From contig CM049311.1 in assembly GCA_026874595.1 (NCBI GenBank), forward strand, positions 15,031,676-15,095,675: a stretch of 64,000 nucleotides of DNA. Reading direction: 5' to 3'. The notes under the pieces are model-generated. The model was not told the origin of the DNA and ran no database searches. It saw only the letters and a list, made by a program, of their open reading frames with translations. A program made the translations under genes and the position numbers. Source of the DNA: Sipunculus nudus. Lineage: Eukaryota; Annelida; Sipuncula; Golfingiida; Sipunculidae. This document shows positions 22,808 to 31,100 of the stretch, piece by piece; within the stretch, counting starts at the first letter, position 1; every line of letters begins with the position of its first letter.

Positions 22808-25656
22808 TATTGCCTCCCTTCCTCCCTCCATCCCATTCTGTTGACAGGTACTATAAACTAGATACATTAGTTATAAATGTTGATGCAATTTAGAAATGTG
22901 AATCAACTGAAATATTCACAATCAAATGTATGTTATACTGTAAATTTATAGTAACATTCCGAAACTTGGATTAAAATTATGTAATGAAAAAAAGGAATAA
23001 ATGCAAATATTGTTAATTTTTTCTTGGCTCAGTAGAATGGGGAAAAAATTATTTGCTTTGTTTCTCTATCTTTCTGTCTGTTTTAAATATTTAATGTTCA
23101 TGAATAAACTTTTTTTTATAAGCACTGTTGAATTAAATTTCATATCCTGTATGTATATGCAAGGGTGTTGTAACTCTCACCATCCCCTTCTTCATCCCAC
23201 TGAGGCTTTGCTCCTTGGCACTGTGAACAATGGTTCTATGGCTATTGCATAAAATTTAATAATTAAAGAAAATATCTACAGAGAGACAGAGGCATTGTAA
23301 CTCTGATTATAATACAACACCCCTCCCCCCCCCCCCCCCCCCCATCAAGTCATTGCACCTGTGGAATGGGGACGTTATGGCAACTGTATACATATCATAA
23401 AATTGATAAAAAAGGTTTACCAAATAAATTGGATCTCATCAGACAAATGTGTAAACTGTTGAACTGTCAACAGCTTATCAAAAAGGTAACCAATGGAAAG
23501 GCATGGTCAGGTCTCAAATATTATTTGCAACATTTTCTTCAATCATATAAACCAACCATGGCCCAGATTACCTCTTCCTCTCAAACATTATCTACATTTC
23601 ATCATATTTTTAAGATTTTAACCTTCCAGGTGGTTCAGTACTGTTGACCATTTGTCCATAGGTACCTATGTACATGCCAGAAATTATGTCAATATTGTGT
23701 AATATGTAGAATTAAGGGGCATCAAAATAATGCACCTTGTCAAGACCAATCTTGTCAAGATATTATGTCATACAGTCACAAATTCATAAATCCCCTCATC
23801 AGTAAAGTTAATCATAACCTTGTATCTGTCAAATTGAACTCTTGCAGTTTTCCATACACTATAGATCCTTCAACAAATAGCCTTATAATTATTATACCAC
23901 TGCTTGGCATACTGTCATTGCATTCATATTTGCTCAAATAAATTGCTTTTTTCGACCCCTCCCAAATAAATAAAAAATAAACCACTATATTTTACTCCAT
24001 ATTAATCCATCAGTCAGGTTATTTCATATACCATTTACTCACATATTACATTATATTCCTTTATAAAAGCCCAACATGACCATGATATTCTAAGCTTTAT
24101 CTACTCAATATAGTATCACAATGGTGATACATTTATAGTCCAATCATGATCAGCTGAGCGCCATGACCCATGGGTCCCTTGTTTACTTCTTTCAAAGTGA
24201 TTGAAGAAAAGTAATGATATGGTGACATTAACTCAGAAAGATTGTTTGAAATTCAGTTGATGTAGTTTAGTTTGCTTAAAGTTAAAGTGTAGTCTTTTTT
24301 ATTCACGGGCTGATTTTTACATTGATTGGTATTTTCTGCCTTTGCCAGGTTATTGAAAGAAGATACAACACAAGAGAAAGTCAGGTAAGTTTAAATGTTT
24401 ACTAACTTCAGTTTAAGATGCTTGTTTGTTATACTGATTTTATTAAATATATACTTGAGGAATATCATGTTACATACATATTAGTTTCTTGTCAGAGTAT
24501 CTGTAAGAGATTGCGAGATATTTAAGTTTTATTGTTTTAAAATGTAACAAATTTTAATTTAGTGTCACTCAACTGTTATATAGTAAAACCTTGTAAAGAC
24601 CTGTTCAAGGCAAATACCCTTTCATGTTAATTCATAAACAAAAGGTCATGCAAAGTTACTTTACTCATTACAAAATAAACCCAGTTTCTTTTTTGTATTT
24701 TATTTGGACATTTTCAACTTCACTATAAATGAGTTGCTCATTAGTAACAGTGTAAGGGGAAATTCTGTTTGCTTTTAGGACTATAACAATCCATGGTAAC
24801 CAATACAATACTCACCAGGTATATCATAGTTTAGATTTCAAGGCAATTTTATTCTCTGTTGATAGAAAGATAAGCAAGCTGCTTCTCATAAAATTGATTT
24901 CAAGACTTTATGCCTTATATGGGGCTAAGAGACCTATTTAGGCCTGTAAATTGCTGAGAGGTTTTTGTTTCAGTTTGAATTTTGATTCTTACCTCTTGAA
25001 TCAATTCTCAATTTGTTGATTGTAAACAATCAGAATATTCCTAGATGATGCTAAGATTAACATTATAATATTCCTAAGTATTTGGATGGAGTGAGTCATA
25101 TTTAAACCTCATTTATTACCATGCTAATTTCTTTTAAAGTTTATAAGGTGACTTTCTTATAATTTTTTTTTATTTTTTTTGTTATAAAATAACAATGCTT
25201 AATTCATCATTTACACTGATATCTGCCCCACTCAGGTTCCAAATGTATGAAAATTATTGTAAATGCAGTAACTGAAATGAACCATTTATTGCCTGTCAAA
25301 TTTGATTATCAGTTAATCAGTGGCTTAACTTTAATGCATCAGTTATTTGATGCATTGATACAGTCCTACTATTATTTTATTTGTTGAATGTTTACTTCCT
25401 TCTCGGTATTAAATATGGTTATCATATTGATACAGGGACCATATCAATACAATGTATTATGTTGTATCATATTGTATTGGTGTACTGGTGTTTTGTGACC
25501 GCCCTACTTGCTTTAGTTACTATTTGTAACATATAAATATGATAATTAAGGCAGCTTCTTTGCTCTTTACAGAGTAGTTTAAGTAACCTTGACAGAAGAC
25601 GGGGATACTCTCCTTACAGCTCAACATTCCACAAAACTTCTAAGCATTTGGACTGA
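3462..25656 (+). CDS. RABL3: RABL3, Rab-like small GTPase 3, complete in eight coding exons
   Basis: RABL3 is an atypical small GTPase of the Rab branch. In vertebrates it has been tied to RAS-pathway prenylation control and to lymphoid development. The exons are 3462-3507, 9522-9613, 12201-12318, 12837-12939, 13338-13491, 14264-14335, 24349-24384 and 25573-25656. They join in phase to 234 residues plus TGA; human RABL3 is of about the same length. Visible motifs: P-loop GDSGVGKT (13-20), switch threonine in YTIG (37-40), WDVGG (65-69), GTKLD (140-144) and [10 protein letters not shown] (181-190). The VIERRY stretch and the basic DRRR tail also match the family. No C-terminal CAAX or CC prenylation signal is present, as is usual for RABL3. 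All introns have GT-AG ends. Introns 1, 2 and 6 are large and transposon-filled. Confidence 0.95.
3888..3959. repeat. Near-perfect 35-bp inverted repeat (hairpin) in RABL3 intron 1
   Basis: Two 35-bp arms (3888-3922 and 3925-3959) are separated by only 2 bp and differ at one base pair. The outer ends read CTAGTCCATCTCTGG and CCAGAGATGGACTAG. GGGACCAAC-like flanks are seen on both sides. It could extrude as a cruciform. In RNA it would give a 35-bp stem. Confidence 0.9.
4489..6691. mobile_element. TIR transposon, 2.2 kb, TA target duplication, in RABL3 intron 1
   Basis: The termini are CCGTATTTCATCTAATTG on the left and CAATTGGATGAAATACGG on the right. They form a TIR of about 24 bp that continues as TTCGACC / GGGATCGAA. 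TA flanks both ends (4487-4488 and 6692-6693). No transposase motif is seen; the longest inner frame (5150-5422, 90 codons) has no recognisable domain. TA target preference fits Tc1/mariner-type or related elements. It carries a TC microsatellite. Confidence 0.75.
5716..5773. repeat. (TC)n microsatellite
   Basis: About 29 dinucleotide units with one interruption near 5761, inside the 2.2-kb TIR element. Confidence 0.95.
6998..7070 (+). repeat. Possible tRNA-derived SINE head
   Basis: The segment AAAGCCTGGTTGAAGCATTG resembles an RNA polymerase III A box. TGGATAGAATCCC about 45 bp later resembles a B box, at the right spacing. There is no clear tail or target duplication. Confidence 0.2.
7695..8564 (+). 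mobile_element. Non-autonomous rolling-circle-like element with GGTGGCGCCACC repeats
   Basis: The left subterminal repeat GTATCCTCCAAAAC has its inverted partner ATTTTGGCGGATAC near 8536-8549. The element closes near CGCTTGTT. Internally a unit of about 262 bp is present twice, each with two copies of the palindrome or a variant (8009, 8158, 8272, 8420). The end architecture matches the element at 40969-42218, so both probably belong to one superfamily. No protein is encoded. Confidence 0.6.
8929..9305 (-). mobile_element. tRNA-derived SINE, full-length-like copy
   Basis: Read on the minus strand, a tRNA-like head is followed by a B-box-like GAGTTCAAATCTC (complement of 9247-9259). A body that also occurs at 38305 and 60535 comes next. 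The minus-strand 3' end is A-rich (T runs at about 8930-8960 on the + strand), as expected for a retroposed SINE. The conserved body includes GTGTTTCACTCACA and the GTTATGACCCAGCA block. A target duplication was not found by eye. Confidence 0.7.
9353..9426. repeat. Exact 37-bp tandem duplication
   Basis: Copies at 9353-9389 and 9390-9426 are identical and contain ACAGTTAACTGGTATATATA. They lie about 95 bp upstream of RABL3 exon 2. Confidence 0.95.
9522..9613 (+). CDS. RABL3: RABL3 coding exon 2
   Basis: It completes the P-loop ([16 protein letters not shown]) and runs through the switch I region TSYTIGC to EVK. The acceptor is ATTATTTTCAG and the donor is AAG|GTCAGA. It ends in phase 0. Confidence 0.93.
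9713..11486 (+). mobile_element. Rolling-circle-like element, family B, in RABL3 intron 2
   Basis: It begins TTTTTAGC-AACCTGTGAG and closes with CACAGGTTCGC (inverted partner of GCGAACCTGTG). Then follow the palindrome AGGCCTGTAGGCCT (11468-11481) and TTGTTT. Internal blocks are shared with 19197-22741, including phrases around AGGAGCTAGCATCACCAAA and GTCAAGAGTTCACT. One GGTGGCGCCACC palindrome lies at 11270. The layout (subterminal inverted repeat, 3' palindrome, terminal CTTGTTT) resembles Helentron-associated non-autonomous elements; class is inferred. Confidence 0.65.
12201..12318 (+). CDS. RABL3: RABL3 coding exon 3
   Basis: It encodes [19 protein letters not shown], then [20 protein letters not shown]. 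The WDVGG motif is the switch II DxxG equivalent. The loop after WDVGG is a few residues shorter than in human RABL3. The acceptor is GTATTTTCAG and the donor is ATG|GTCAGT, phase 1. Confidence 0.93.
12366..12399. repeat. (TA)n microsatellite
   Basis: About 17 TA units in RABL3 intron 3. Confidence 0.95.
12837..12939 (+). CDS. RABL3: RABL3 coding exon 4
   Basis: It encodes [20 protein letters not shown], then [19 protein letters not shown] is the family's conserved strand after the effector region. The acceptor is GTCTTTCAG and the donor is CTG|GTAAGA, phase 2. Confidence 0.93.
13338..13491 (+). CDS. RABL3: RABL3 coding exon 5
   Basis: It encodes [20 protein letters not shown], then [20 protein letters not shown] and [11 protein letters not shown]. 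It carries the G4 motif TKLD that contacts the guanine base. The acceptor is GTATTACAG and the donor is CTG|GTAAGA, ending in phase 0. An open frame runs through both splice sites (13141-13653) but its outer parts are intronic. Confidence 0.93.
13561..13619. repeat. Short imperfect duplication in RABL3 intron 5
   Basis: The string AGCAAATACCTCCACCAAT occurs at about 13560 and again near 13598, 37-38 bp apart. It also keeps the read-through frame of exon 5 open, which is probably coincidental. Confidence 0.7.
14264..14335 (+). CDS. RABL3: RABL3 coding exon 6
   Basis: It encodes [20 protein letters not shown] and then FFDK. It contains the G5-like AGSGNA motif that corresponds to AGSSNA in vertebrate RABL3. 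The acceptor is TTCTTTTCAG and the donor is AAG|GTAGGT, phase 0. A 10-kb intron follows. Confidence 0.92.
15072..17344 (+). mobile_element. Rolling-circle-like element, family A, 5' part
   Basis: It starts TTTTTAGCTCAGCTGACTA and runs into a GTCCGTCC microsatellite at about 15118-15170. The sequence that follows is shared with 53806-55300 and 61530-63110. Diagnostic phrases are ACATGCCAGAAATTA, AAAGTTATGGGCCC and AACCACTCATCTGG. The body is internally duplicated: similar blocks begin near 15200 and 15890. Its left subterminal repeat GCTCAGCTGA (15078-15087) is the inverse of TCAGCTGAGC at 24150-24159. This copy may therefore extend to 24184, interrupted by two nested insertions. Confidence 0.6.
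17345..18880 (+). mobile_element. Pearl-like element with eight 180-bp tandem core repeats
   Basis: The left end TTTTTATGCCCCCGCC is inverted at the right end as GGCGGGGGCAT (18845-18855). A hairpin TGTGTC-attcc-GACACA (18857-18873) and TCTAGTT follow. After a short GTCC/TTCC microsatellite comes a tandem core. The landmark GCCTGCAGATA recurs at about 17451, 17632, 17811, 17989, 18169, 18331, 18512 and 18692, so the period is close to 180 bp with one shortened unit. The same architecture occurs at 57710-59232. It resembles bivalve 'pearl' elements, which also have tandem cores near this size plus a microsatellite. Confidence 0.7.
18881..19196 (+). mobile_element. Family A element remnant between two nested insertions
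   Basis: The sequence after 18881 (CTGTGGATATAATTTTCACA, then AAAAACTGTAGATTTTATTC) repeats the body of family A seen near 15705 and 62130. This shows that the 180-bp-core element was inserted into a family A copy. It ends in a TC-rich tract where a family B element is inserted. Confidence 0.55.
19197..22741 (+). mobile_element. Composite family B rolling-circle-like elements
   Basis: The 5' end is TTTTTAGCGAACCTGTGAG at 19197. A second 5' end, TTTTTAGTGAACCTGTGAAC, begins near 20590. The common 3' end is ACAGGTTCGC (22711-22720), palindrome AGGCCTGTAGGCCT (22724-22737) and TTGTT. The segment therefore holds a 3'-truncated copy followed by a more complete one. GGTGGCGCCACC lies at 19660 and 20976. 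Short tandem blocks near 21850-21930 (CATGTGATCACCTCATGG) and 22030-22270 (GTTCACTCAGTGCAG) are internal. Confidence 0.6.
22765..22804. repeat. (TC)n microsatellite
   Basis: About 20 TC units at the junction with the family B insertion, with matching TC-rich sequence on the other side at 19138-19195. Confidence 0.95.
23325..23343. repeat. Poly(C) tract
   Basis: Nineteen consecutive C, extended upstream to about 23320 with one T interruption. Confidence 0.95.
24349..24384 (+). CDS. RABL3: RABL3 coding exon 7, 36-bp microexon
   Basis: It encodes [12 protein letters not shown], matching the conserved VIEKRY helix of the family. The acceptor is CTTTGCCAG and the donor is CAG|GTAAGT (perfect consensus), phase 0 at both ends. 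Although short, its position, phase and conserved residues support it. Confidence 0.9.
25573..25656 (+). CDS. RABL3: RABL3 coding exon 8 with stop codon
   Basis: It encodes [20 protein letters not shown], then KTSKHLD and TGA at 25654-25656. The acceptor is CTCTTTACAG. The basic, serine-rich tail ending in HLD parallels the vertebrate tail ending in LHYD. There is no cysteine near the C terminus. Confidence 0.9.
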   Translation, partial: SSLSNLDRRRGYSPYSSTFHKTSKHLD

Positions 25657-25696
25657 CCTGAAGACAGAATTAGTATATGCACGGAGGCTGTGGTCA

Positions 25697-25702
25697 AATA
25701 AA
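25697..25702 (+). terminator. Polyadenylation signal for RABL3
   Basis: AATAAA lies 40 bp after the RABL3 stop codon. It is the nearest canonical signal. The cleavage site itself cannot be read. Confidence 0.55.
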
Positions 25703-27568
25703 CAATACAGGGTTTGGGAACATGCAAGTTCTGCATATTTTTGCAATGTTTTTGCATATCTTTTAAAGTAAGCTTTAATGATGAAATGTGCTCCTTATTA
25801 CTTTATTAAAGTCTGTAGTACCTAGGGGTGCCTGTTGATTTTGGGAGATTTTTTTTAAGTGGGGGGGGGGGGGGGGTAGGGAGGGGGAAGGGGGGAGTCA
25901 GGTAATATTGACCCCTACCAGTAAGTGACTGAATCTGGTAGTTCAGCATTTGTTTAGAAGATAGTCAATACCATACTATGCAAAGTAAAACATTTTGCTG
26001 TCAGAGCAAACGGACTAATGTCATAACATGTTATGACATGTGTACTGAAGTAAAGTTGTCAAGGAAACTGTGCAATATCATAAAAGACACGATACACTCC
26101 AGGCTATCACTGTATGGAGAGGCATTCATAATATGATAAAGTATTCAGTTTCTAACCTCAAATGAAATATTTTATTCTCTACCACTGGACTGCTTATGTA
26201 ACCTATACTATTCTATTATACTCATAGTCACATATTGAACAGAAAACTAAATATTTTTTAATAGCAACCAAAAAAGAATTGGTATTCCTTGGTGGAACAG
26301 ACTGTGTATGTGTATTATGTGCCTCTATTGCTCTCTTTGAAGGGAAATGATGTGGTATATTGTCTTCTGTTTATGAACTGATGTAACTATAGGTTAAATG
26401 GTTATTTGTATTGGAATGGTTAAATGGTTATTAAAGTATTGAATATATAAGATTATAAGGAGTACACCAAAGTTAAAGGGTATAGGAAACTACCTGCACT
26501 CATTCACTTTAAAATATCATTCATGTTAATGATTTAGTCATTGTTCTTTTTTTCATTCAGGCAAAAATAAATTGAATATGCCTGTATTCAAGTCCATTAG
26601 AGGTATACCCAAAATTTCAACATGTGACTTGTGACATCTGGGTTTTAATGTGAACACAAAATGTCAGCCCCCATGAGCAGTTTCAAAGAAAGTGTGAGAA
26701 TTTAACCTGTCATTGTTCTAAAGGGGTGCAGGAATGCAACATAAAAGTACCTTGTCCAAGTGAGAATGTATCTGCATTGAGAGTTAGGTGGCAAGGGGAT
26801 GTGTTTCCACAAAATTTAGACTGGAATCATGCTTTTTTGGACCAAGTCCAAATCTTTAAAATATAGAAGGATTCATATGCTAGTTATTGTTACATGTTTC
26901 ACAGAGTCTAATAAAAAACTCTTTATCAGTGCTCTCCTGAGGAAACATGTCTCTGAAATCAGTCTTCCCATGGAAAGATGGAGTAGTAAGAGATGATAAA
27001 GCACACTTAATTTTGCCCAATAGGGCTTTAATTCATTGCCCTAAATTAAATTTACATAATCCTTAATCGCAAGGTATCTTGAATATTGCATCTTAAAATT
27101 TGTATTTAAGCCAAAAATTCCAAAGGGTTTTTAAAAATATCTTGATTACTAAAAGTAAATATTTATAAAGATTTTTATCATGCATTGTACCTATTTGAAG
27201 GCATTTATGTGTTCACTTGTGTTTGTCTGTCTAATGATTTGTAGATATCATTACCTCAGAGGTATCAACAAACTTTATTTACTGAAGAAACATGATAAAA
27301 TATATTGTTTAATACAATAATTGCTATAATTCCTATATAAATAGGGATGCCTGTGTGTTTTATGTGCAGATTTAAGTGAATACATATATAACAAATACTC
27401 TAGTCCTAATTTTATACTTGGTTACCTGTTCACATTTTGAAGTATTAGGACTTGAGTTCCCCTTTTATCATTAATTATCCTCTACACAGACACACACTAC
27501 ATATATACATGCATACTGTAGCTGGTCAAATGTACATTTGATGTAAGTTCTGCTGATGTATATAACTA
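25703..27568. other. Intergenic, no recognised feature
   Basis: AT-rich sequence after RABL3 with a poly(G) tract at 25861-25876. No long frame, terminal repeat or shared repeat block was noticed. Confidence 0.5.
25861..25876. repeat. Poly(G) tract
   Basis: Sixteen consecutive G followed by more G-rich sequence to about 25896, a potential G-quadruplex former. Confidence 0.9.
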
Positions 27569-27586
27569 CAGTAGAGGGTAGTTTAT

Positions 27587-27848
27587 CCGAAAGCTTTTTG
27601 TTCGGATGAACGATCGTTCGGATGAACAATTTCGCATGAAATTGCCCTGGGAATCAACATGGTTAGCCTACCACTGAGTTCGGGACATTGCCATATCCTG
27701 ACTGACCCAAATTAAGCTTCCGAAAGCTTTTTGTTCGGATGAACGATCGTTCGGATGAACGATTTCGCATGAAATTGCCCTGGGAATCAACATGGTTATC
27801 CTACCACCGAGTTCGGGACATTGCCATATCATGACTGACCCAAATTAA
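27587..27848. repeat. 133-bp tandem duplication at transposon end
   Basis: Copies start at 27587 and 27720 with CCGAAAGCTTTTTGTTCGGA and include the hairpin-like GAACGATCGTTC. They differ by only a few bases. This duplicates a subterminal region of the pogo-like element. Confidence 0.9.
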
Positions 27849-28156
27849 GATAGCCCCTGATAAACGTGAGACAATATAGTATAACATTTTCGATCGATTT
27901 AATAAATTTATCATACAGAACACATTTTTATATATAAATATAATTATTGGTGCACAGCCCTGCGCTAGTAATAATCGCTATCGTACCAACATTATGTCAC
28001 GTGTGGCTGCCATGATAACTGGAATGACCTGCCATGACCTCGAAAGTGCTGCCATCCCTCGGCAGATAGGTTCACTACGGGAACCTTTATACATGTACTG
28101 TATTTTTATTAAAATGTAAAGCGAAATCTTTCGGTTGAATGCACAGATAAACAAGT

Positions 28157-28405
28157 TTATGTACACAGTTTTATTTCAAATAAATTTAACAAAACGTAAA
28201 TGCCGCTGATCGTAGATCTTTCGACGTTGAATTCTCTAGCGAGGTCAGTGGGCTTGGTACCCATGTCAAGTCTTGCAAGAATGGACAGCTTGTCCTCAAC
28301 TGACAGGATATGGCGCTTACGTGAATCCATTGATGAGTATGAATTAACACCATGTAAAAATTCACGTGGAGAATAATCAAGATGAGCAGTAAATCGTGTT
28401 GACAT
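28157..28405 (-). pseudogene. Transposase N-terminal fragment with CENP-B/pogo helix-turn-helix
   Basis: The minus-strand frame contains RKRHILSVEDKLSILARLDM and GTKPTDLAREFNVERSTIS. This matches the first DNA-binding helix-turn-helix (psq/CENP-B N-terminal type) of Tigger and pogo transposases. The similarity stops after STIS and the frame ends within 20 codons, so the second binding domain and the DDE integrase-like domain are missing. A methionine 57 codons upstream of the fragment's end (MDSRKRH) is a more natural start than the first ATG. Confidence 0.8.
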
Positions 28406-29217
28406 TGACTATCACAATGGTATAATCAGCTTCGGTCAGCATGGTTAATATAAAGCTCAGACTTCCTCAACTGCAGTCGTAAGCAGCGATTCTAGCTAAT
28501 CAAAATTTCCATATATTGGGCAGAAATATTTTGGCCAAAAGACTGTGAGTTAATAACGCAGGCGCACATTTACTCAAATAATGCCCACCATTGTACTCAA
28601 GGCCTGGGCGACTACCGGAACGAAGATCAGAGCTATCCTCATCAAAGCTGAGCCGAGGACTACACGGATCGCCAAGGCTGAGTTTATCACACCTACAACC
28701 TGCGGTCGGGTACTCAGTTACAGTCTGTTGTAACATTTTGTTTGAACAGGTTAATTACCCCGGCCTGGGCATTCTGATTAAAACGAGGACATCCCCGGCC
28801 GGCATTGCTACTGCCTACGCACGGGTGCACTAATCAGTCGGCTGTATGTATCACCGCTATGCGGCTACTCTTGTTATGAATCAGTCGATCTTTTATACCA
28901 TTTTTATTCTGAATTTTTTGTCATTGTTCAGATTTCGGATATATGGTCAAAATTTTGGTTCTCCGTTTTTTATTTCAGATGAACGATTTTTCGGATAAGT
29001 GGTGTTCGGATATTCGACGTTCTACTGTACTTAGTGCAATTTCAGTTATTAACATCCTGGTGAGATGGATCAAAAGTTTATAATATGCTCATGTATCACA
29101 ATAAATGCTGGTTATCTTGTTAATATCTTTGTTCATACCTGTCTTTTATCTAGGTATATGTGTGTATTGTTTGTGTATGTCCAGGATTCTGTGATTCTGT
29201 GTTTTGGGATTTTTATT

Positions 29218-29735
29218 ATATGCCCATCATATGACAGGAGTATTGTGGTCTGTCTTCACATCCATCCATTAAATTTTAGTGTCGCCACTATAACTTACTG
29301 GGGCTTTGATAGATTTTCAATAAACTCACCATAACTACTTACCAACAGATTATCTCGCCCGAGTATCATTATGGGCAACATCCACGCTTATCTAGTAAGG
29401 TCACGGATCACTAGACTACTTTGTGGTGTCGCCACAATAACTTATGAAGAATATGAAGGATTACAATAAAACTCATCACAAATGTTAATCAATAAAATAT
29501 CTCAGTCTAAGTTTTATTTCTAGCAAAAACCATGCATATGTAATGAGGTCAAAGGTCACCTCACTTTGGAGGCACCTTGGTGACTTACCAAAAATCCTAT
29601 GGATTTTCATGAAACTCATACATATTTACCAACAGAGTTTCTCACCGGAATTACCTTCTTATCAAAAGTCATGCATATTTCATGCATCACCAGGTACACG
29701 ACGGACATATTATGCATGTTTGCGAAGCTCTTGTT
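29218..29735 (+). repeat. Tandem repeat element with AGGTCA direct repeats (family C)
   Basis: A unit of about 125-150 bp is repeated with phrases such as GTCGCCACTATAACTTAC, TTTTCATGAAACTCA and TAATGAGGTCAAAGGTCACC. It is related to 36296-36850. The 3' border is near GCGAAGCTCTTGTT. AGGTCA-A-AGGTCA lies at 29546-29558. Confidence 0.6.
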
Positions 29736-30412
29736 GCAAATGTTTCTGATGATGTAGAGTGGTATACGTTACACCATTTATGTGTCTATGATGCCACAGT
29801 ATCTTGTCTTGTTTACATTATATTTTTTTTTTGTAATTATTTTATCTAATATACAGATGACCTTCACAAAGGACAGGTCACAATTTCTTTAAGTATGAAA
29901 TTGAAAATATAAATATACGTGTACTTGATTGTATGTAATTCAAATTCAAAGCACCACATTTTCTATTTTTTTTCATCTCTTAGATTTTCCCTATAGTGTT
30001 ATAGTGATACAGTAGGTTCACTTTCTGCACTAACTTGTGTCAGTCAGGCATCTTGGCCATCAGCCAAATGCAGGTATATTGATTTTAACACATATAAATC
30101 TGTGGTTACCTGCAGTTTTATATTAAGTGCTAACTACAAAAAAATTTAAATCCTTGGTTTGTAACAATTGATTATTTAATTTCTTTACATATAAAATACA
30201 CTCATATCAGTTTTACTCCAACACAATATTTATAATGAACTTTGACAAAGTTCATTTGAAAAGGCACTGGACCTTAGTGCCAAAAGACCTGGGACAAAAA
30301 TAATTGCAAGATACATTGTGAATTTTTTATTATTTATGGAAATTTGCATCATATTCTCAGTGACCATACACAAAAAACACCTGCAGTCTTTAATGTATTC
30401 ATGCTTCTGAAC

Positions 30413-30472
30413 ATGTGTGTGTGTGTGAGAGGGAGAGAGAGAGAGAGAGAGAAGGGTGGGGGGGGGGGGGGA
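30413..30472. repeat. Compound (GT)n(GA)n(G)n microsatellite
   Basis: GT units, then GA units, then a G run with one T, all within 60 bp. Confidence 0.9.
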
Positions 30473-30821
30473 GTGAAAGACAGAGTTACAGAGAAGAGTA
30501 GAGGTGGGATGTTGCCTAATTGTTAACTATCTAGATTACAGCTGAGATTCCAAAGTTCAATCCCTGCAAGTGCCTTGATTTATATTGTCAAAATCTGAAT
30601 AAAACCTCTGATATTCTCATAGATGTCTTTACTATTGGTAATGACTTTGGACAAATTCCTGGTCCATTGTATAAATTAACCTTAGATTTAAAAGGTATAA
30701 CAGTAACATATTTTAAACATAGGACCACCATCTTTGTTCATAAGAAAGTGTTACCTACTAACAGATTTTAACACTATCATGAGAAAGTCTGCTGACTGTC
30801 AGAGTGGCATTGTGTCCTATT

Positions 30822-31100
30822 TGTCCCCACTTCCATGGAACAGGGGACATTGATTTAGGTTTGTCTGGATGTCCATCTGTCTGTCCATTGTCAGGTTTTC
30901 TTTTCTGCCCTGCTATTTTCCTAAATATTGTCTTATTTTGTTCAGATTTGGGTCAGTGATTGCTCTTATGCATAACTTGGTTGGGATTGGTTTTGTAGTG
31001 TCTGTCTGGAAATTTGTTTTCACCAGCTCCAAAATAAACAAAAATTTTGCCTTTTGTTCCAAATTAACAATTGAAATTATGACATGTGGAGACATCTTCA
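30822..31100 (+). repeat. Fragment of a microsatellite-type mobile element
   Basis: TGTCCCC at 30822-30828 pairs with GGGGACA at 30843-30849 to form a 5' hairpin. A GTCY-rich tract (GTCTGGATGTCCATCTGTCT) follows. This start resembles the beginnings of the other rolling-circle-like families. The 3' end was not located. Confidence 0.4.

Larger units (their letters stand above)
22742..24184 (+). mobile_element. Family A element, 3' part with terminal palindrome
   Basis: From 23655 the sequence matches 59985-60504 closely (GGTACCTATGTACATGCCAG). It ends TCAGCTGAGC (24150-24159), palindrome GACCCATGGGTC (24165-24176) and CCTTGTTT. The TC microsatellite at the left is interrupted by the family B insertion. 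RABL3 exon 7 lies only about 165 bp beyond the terminus. Confidence 0.6.
27569..29027 (-). mobile_element. pogo/Tigger-like Tc1/mariner element, internally deleted
   Basis: The left terminus is CAGTAGAGGGTAGTTTATCC. The right terminus is GGATATTCGACGTTCTACTG, and ATCCGAA/TTCGGAT motifs lie just inside both ends. TA flanks both sides (27567-27568 and 29028-29029), the target duplication of this superfamily. A minus-strand CENP-B-type DNA-binding remnant lies at 28157-28405, and no catalytic DDE domain remains. The left end carries a 133-bp tandem duplication. Confidence 0.8.

Noticed and set aside
24780-24800. Additional RABL3 exon after an AG at 24779 (DYNNPW)
   Set aside because: It stops immediately and would break the phase-0 join between exons 7 and 8, which already fits.
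28500-28833. Frames on both strands inside the pogo-like element as additional transposase parts
   Set aside because: No DDE-type motif or similarity to the CENP-B region is visible; they look like non-coding element sequence.
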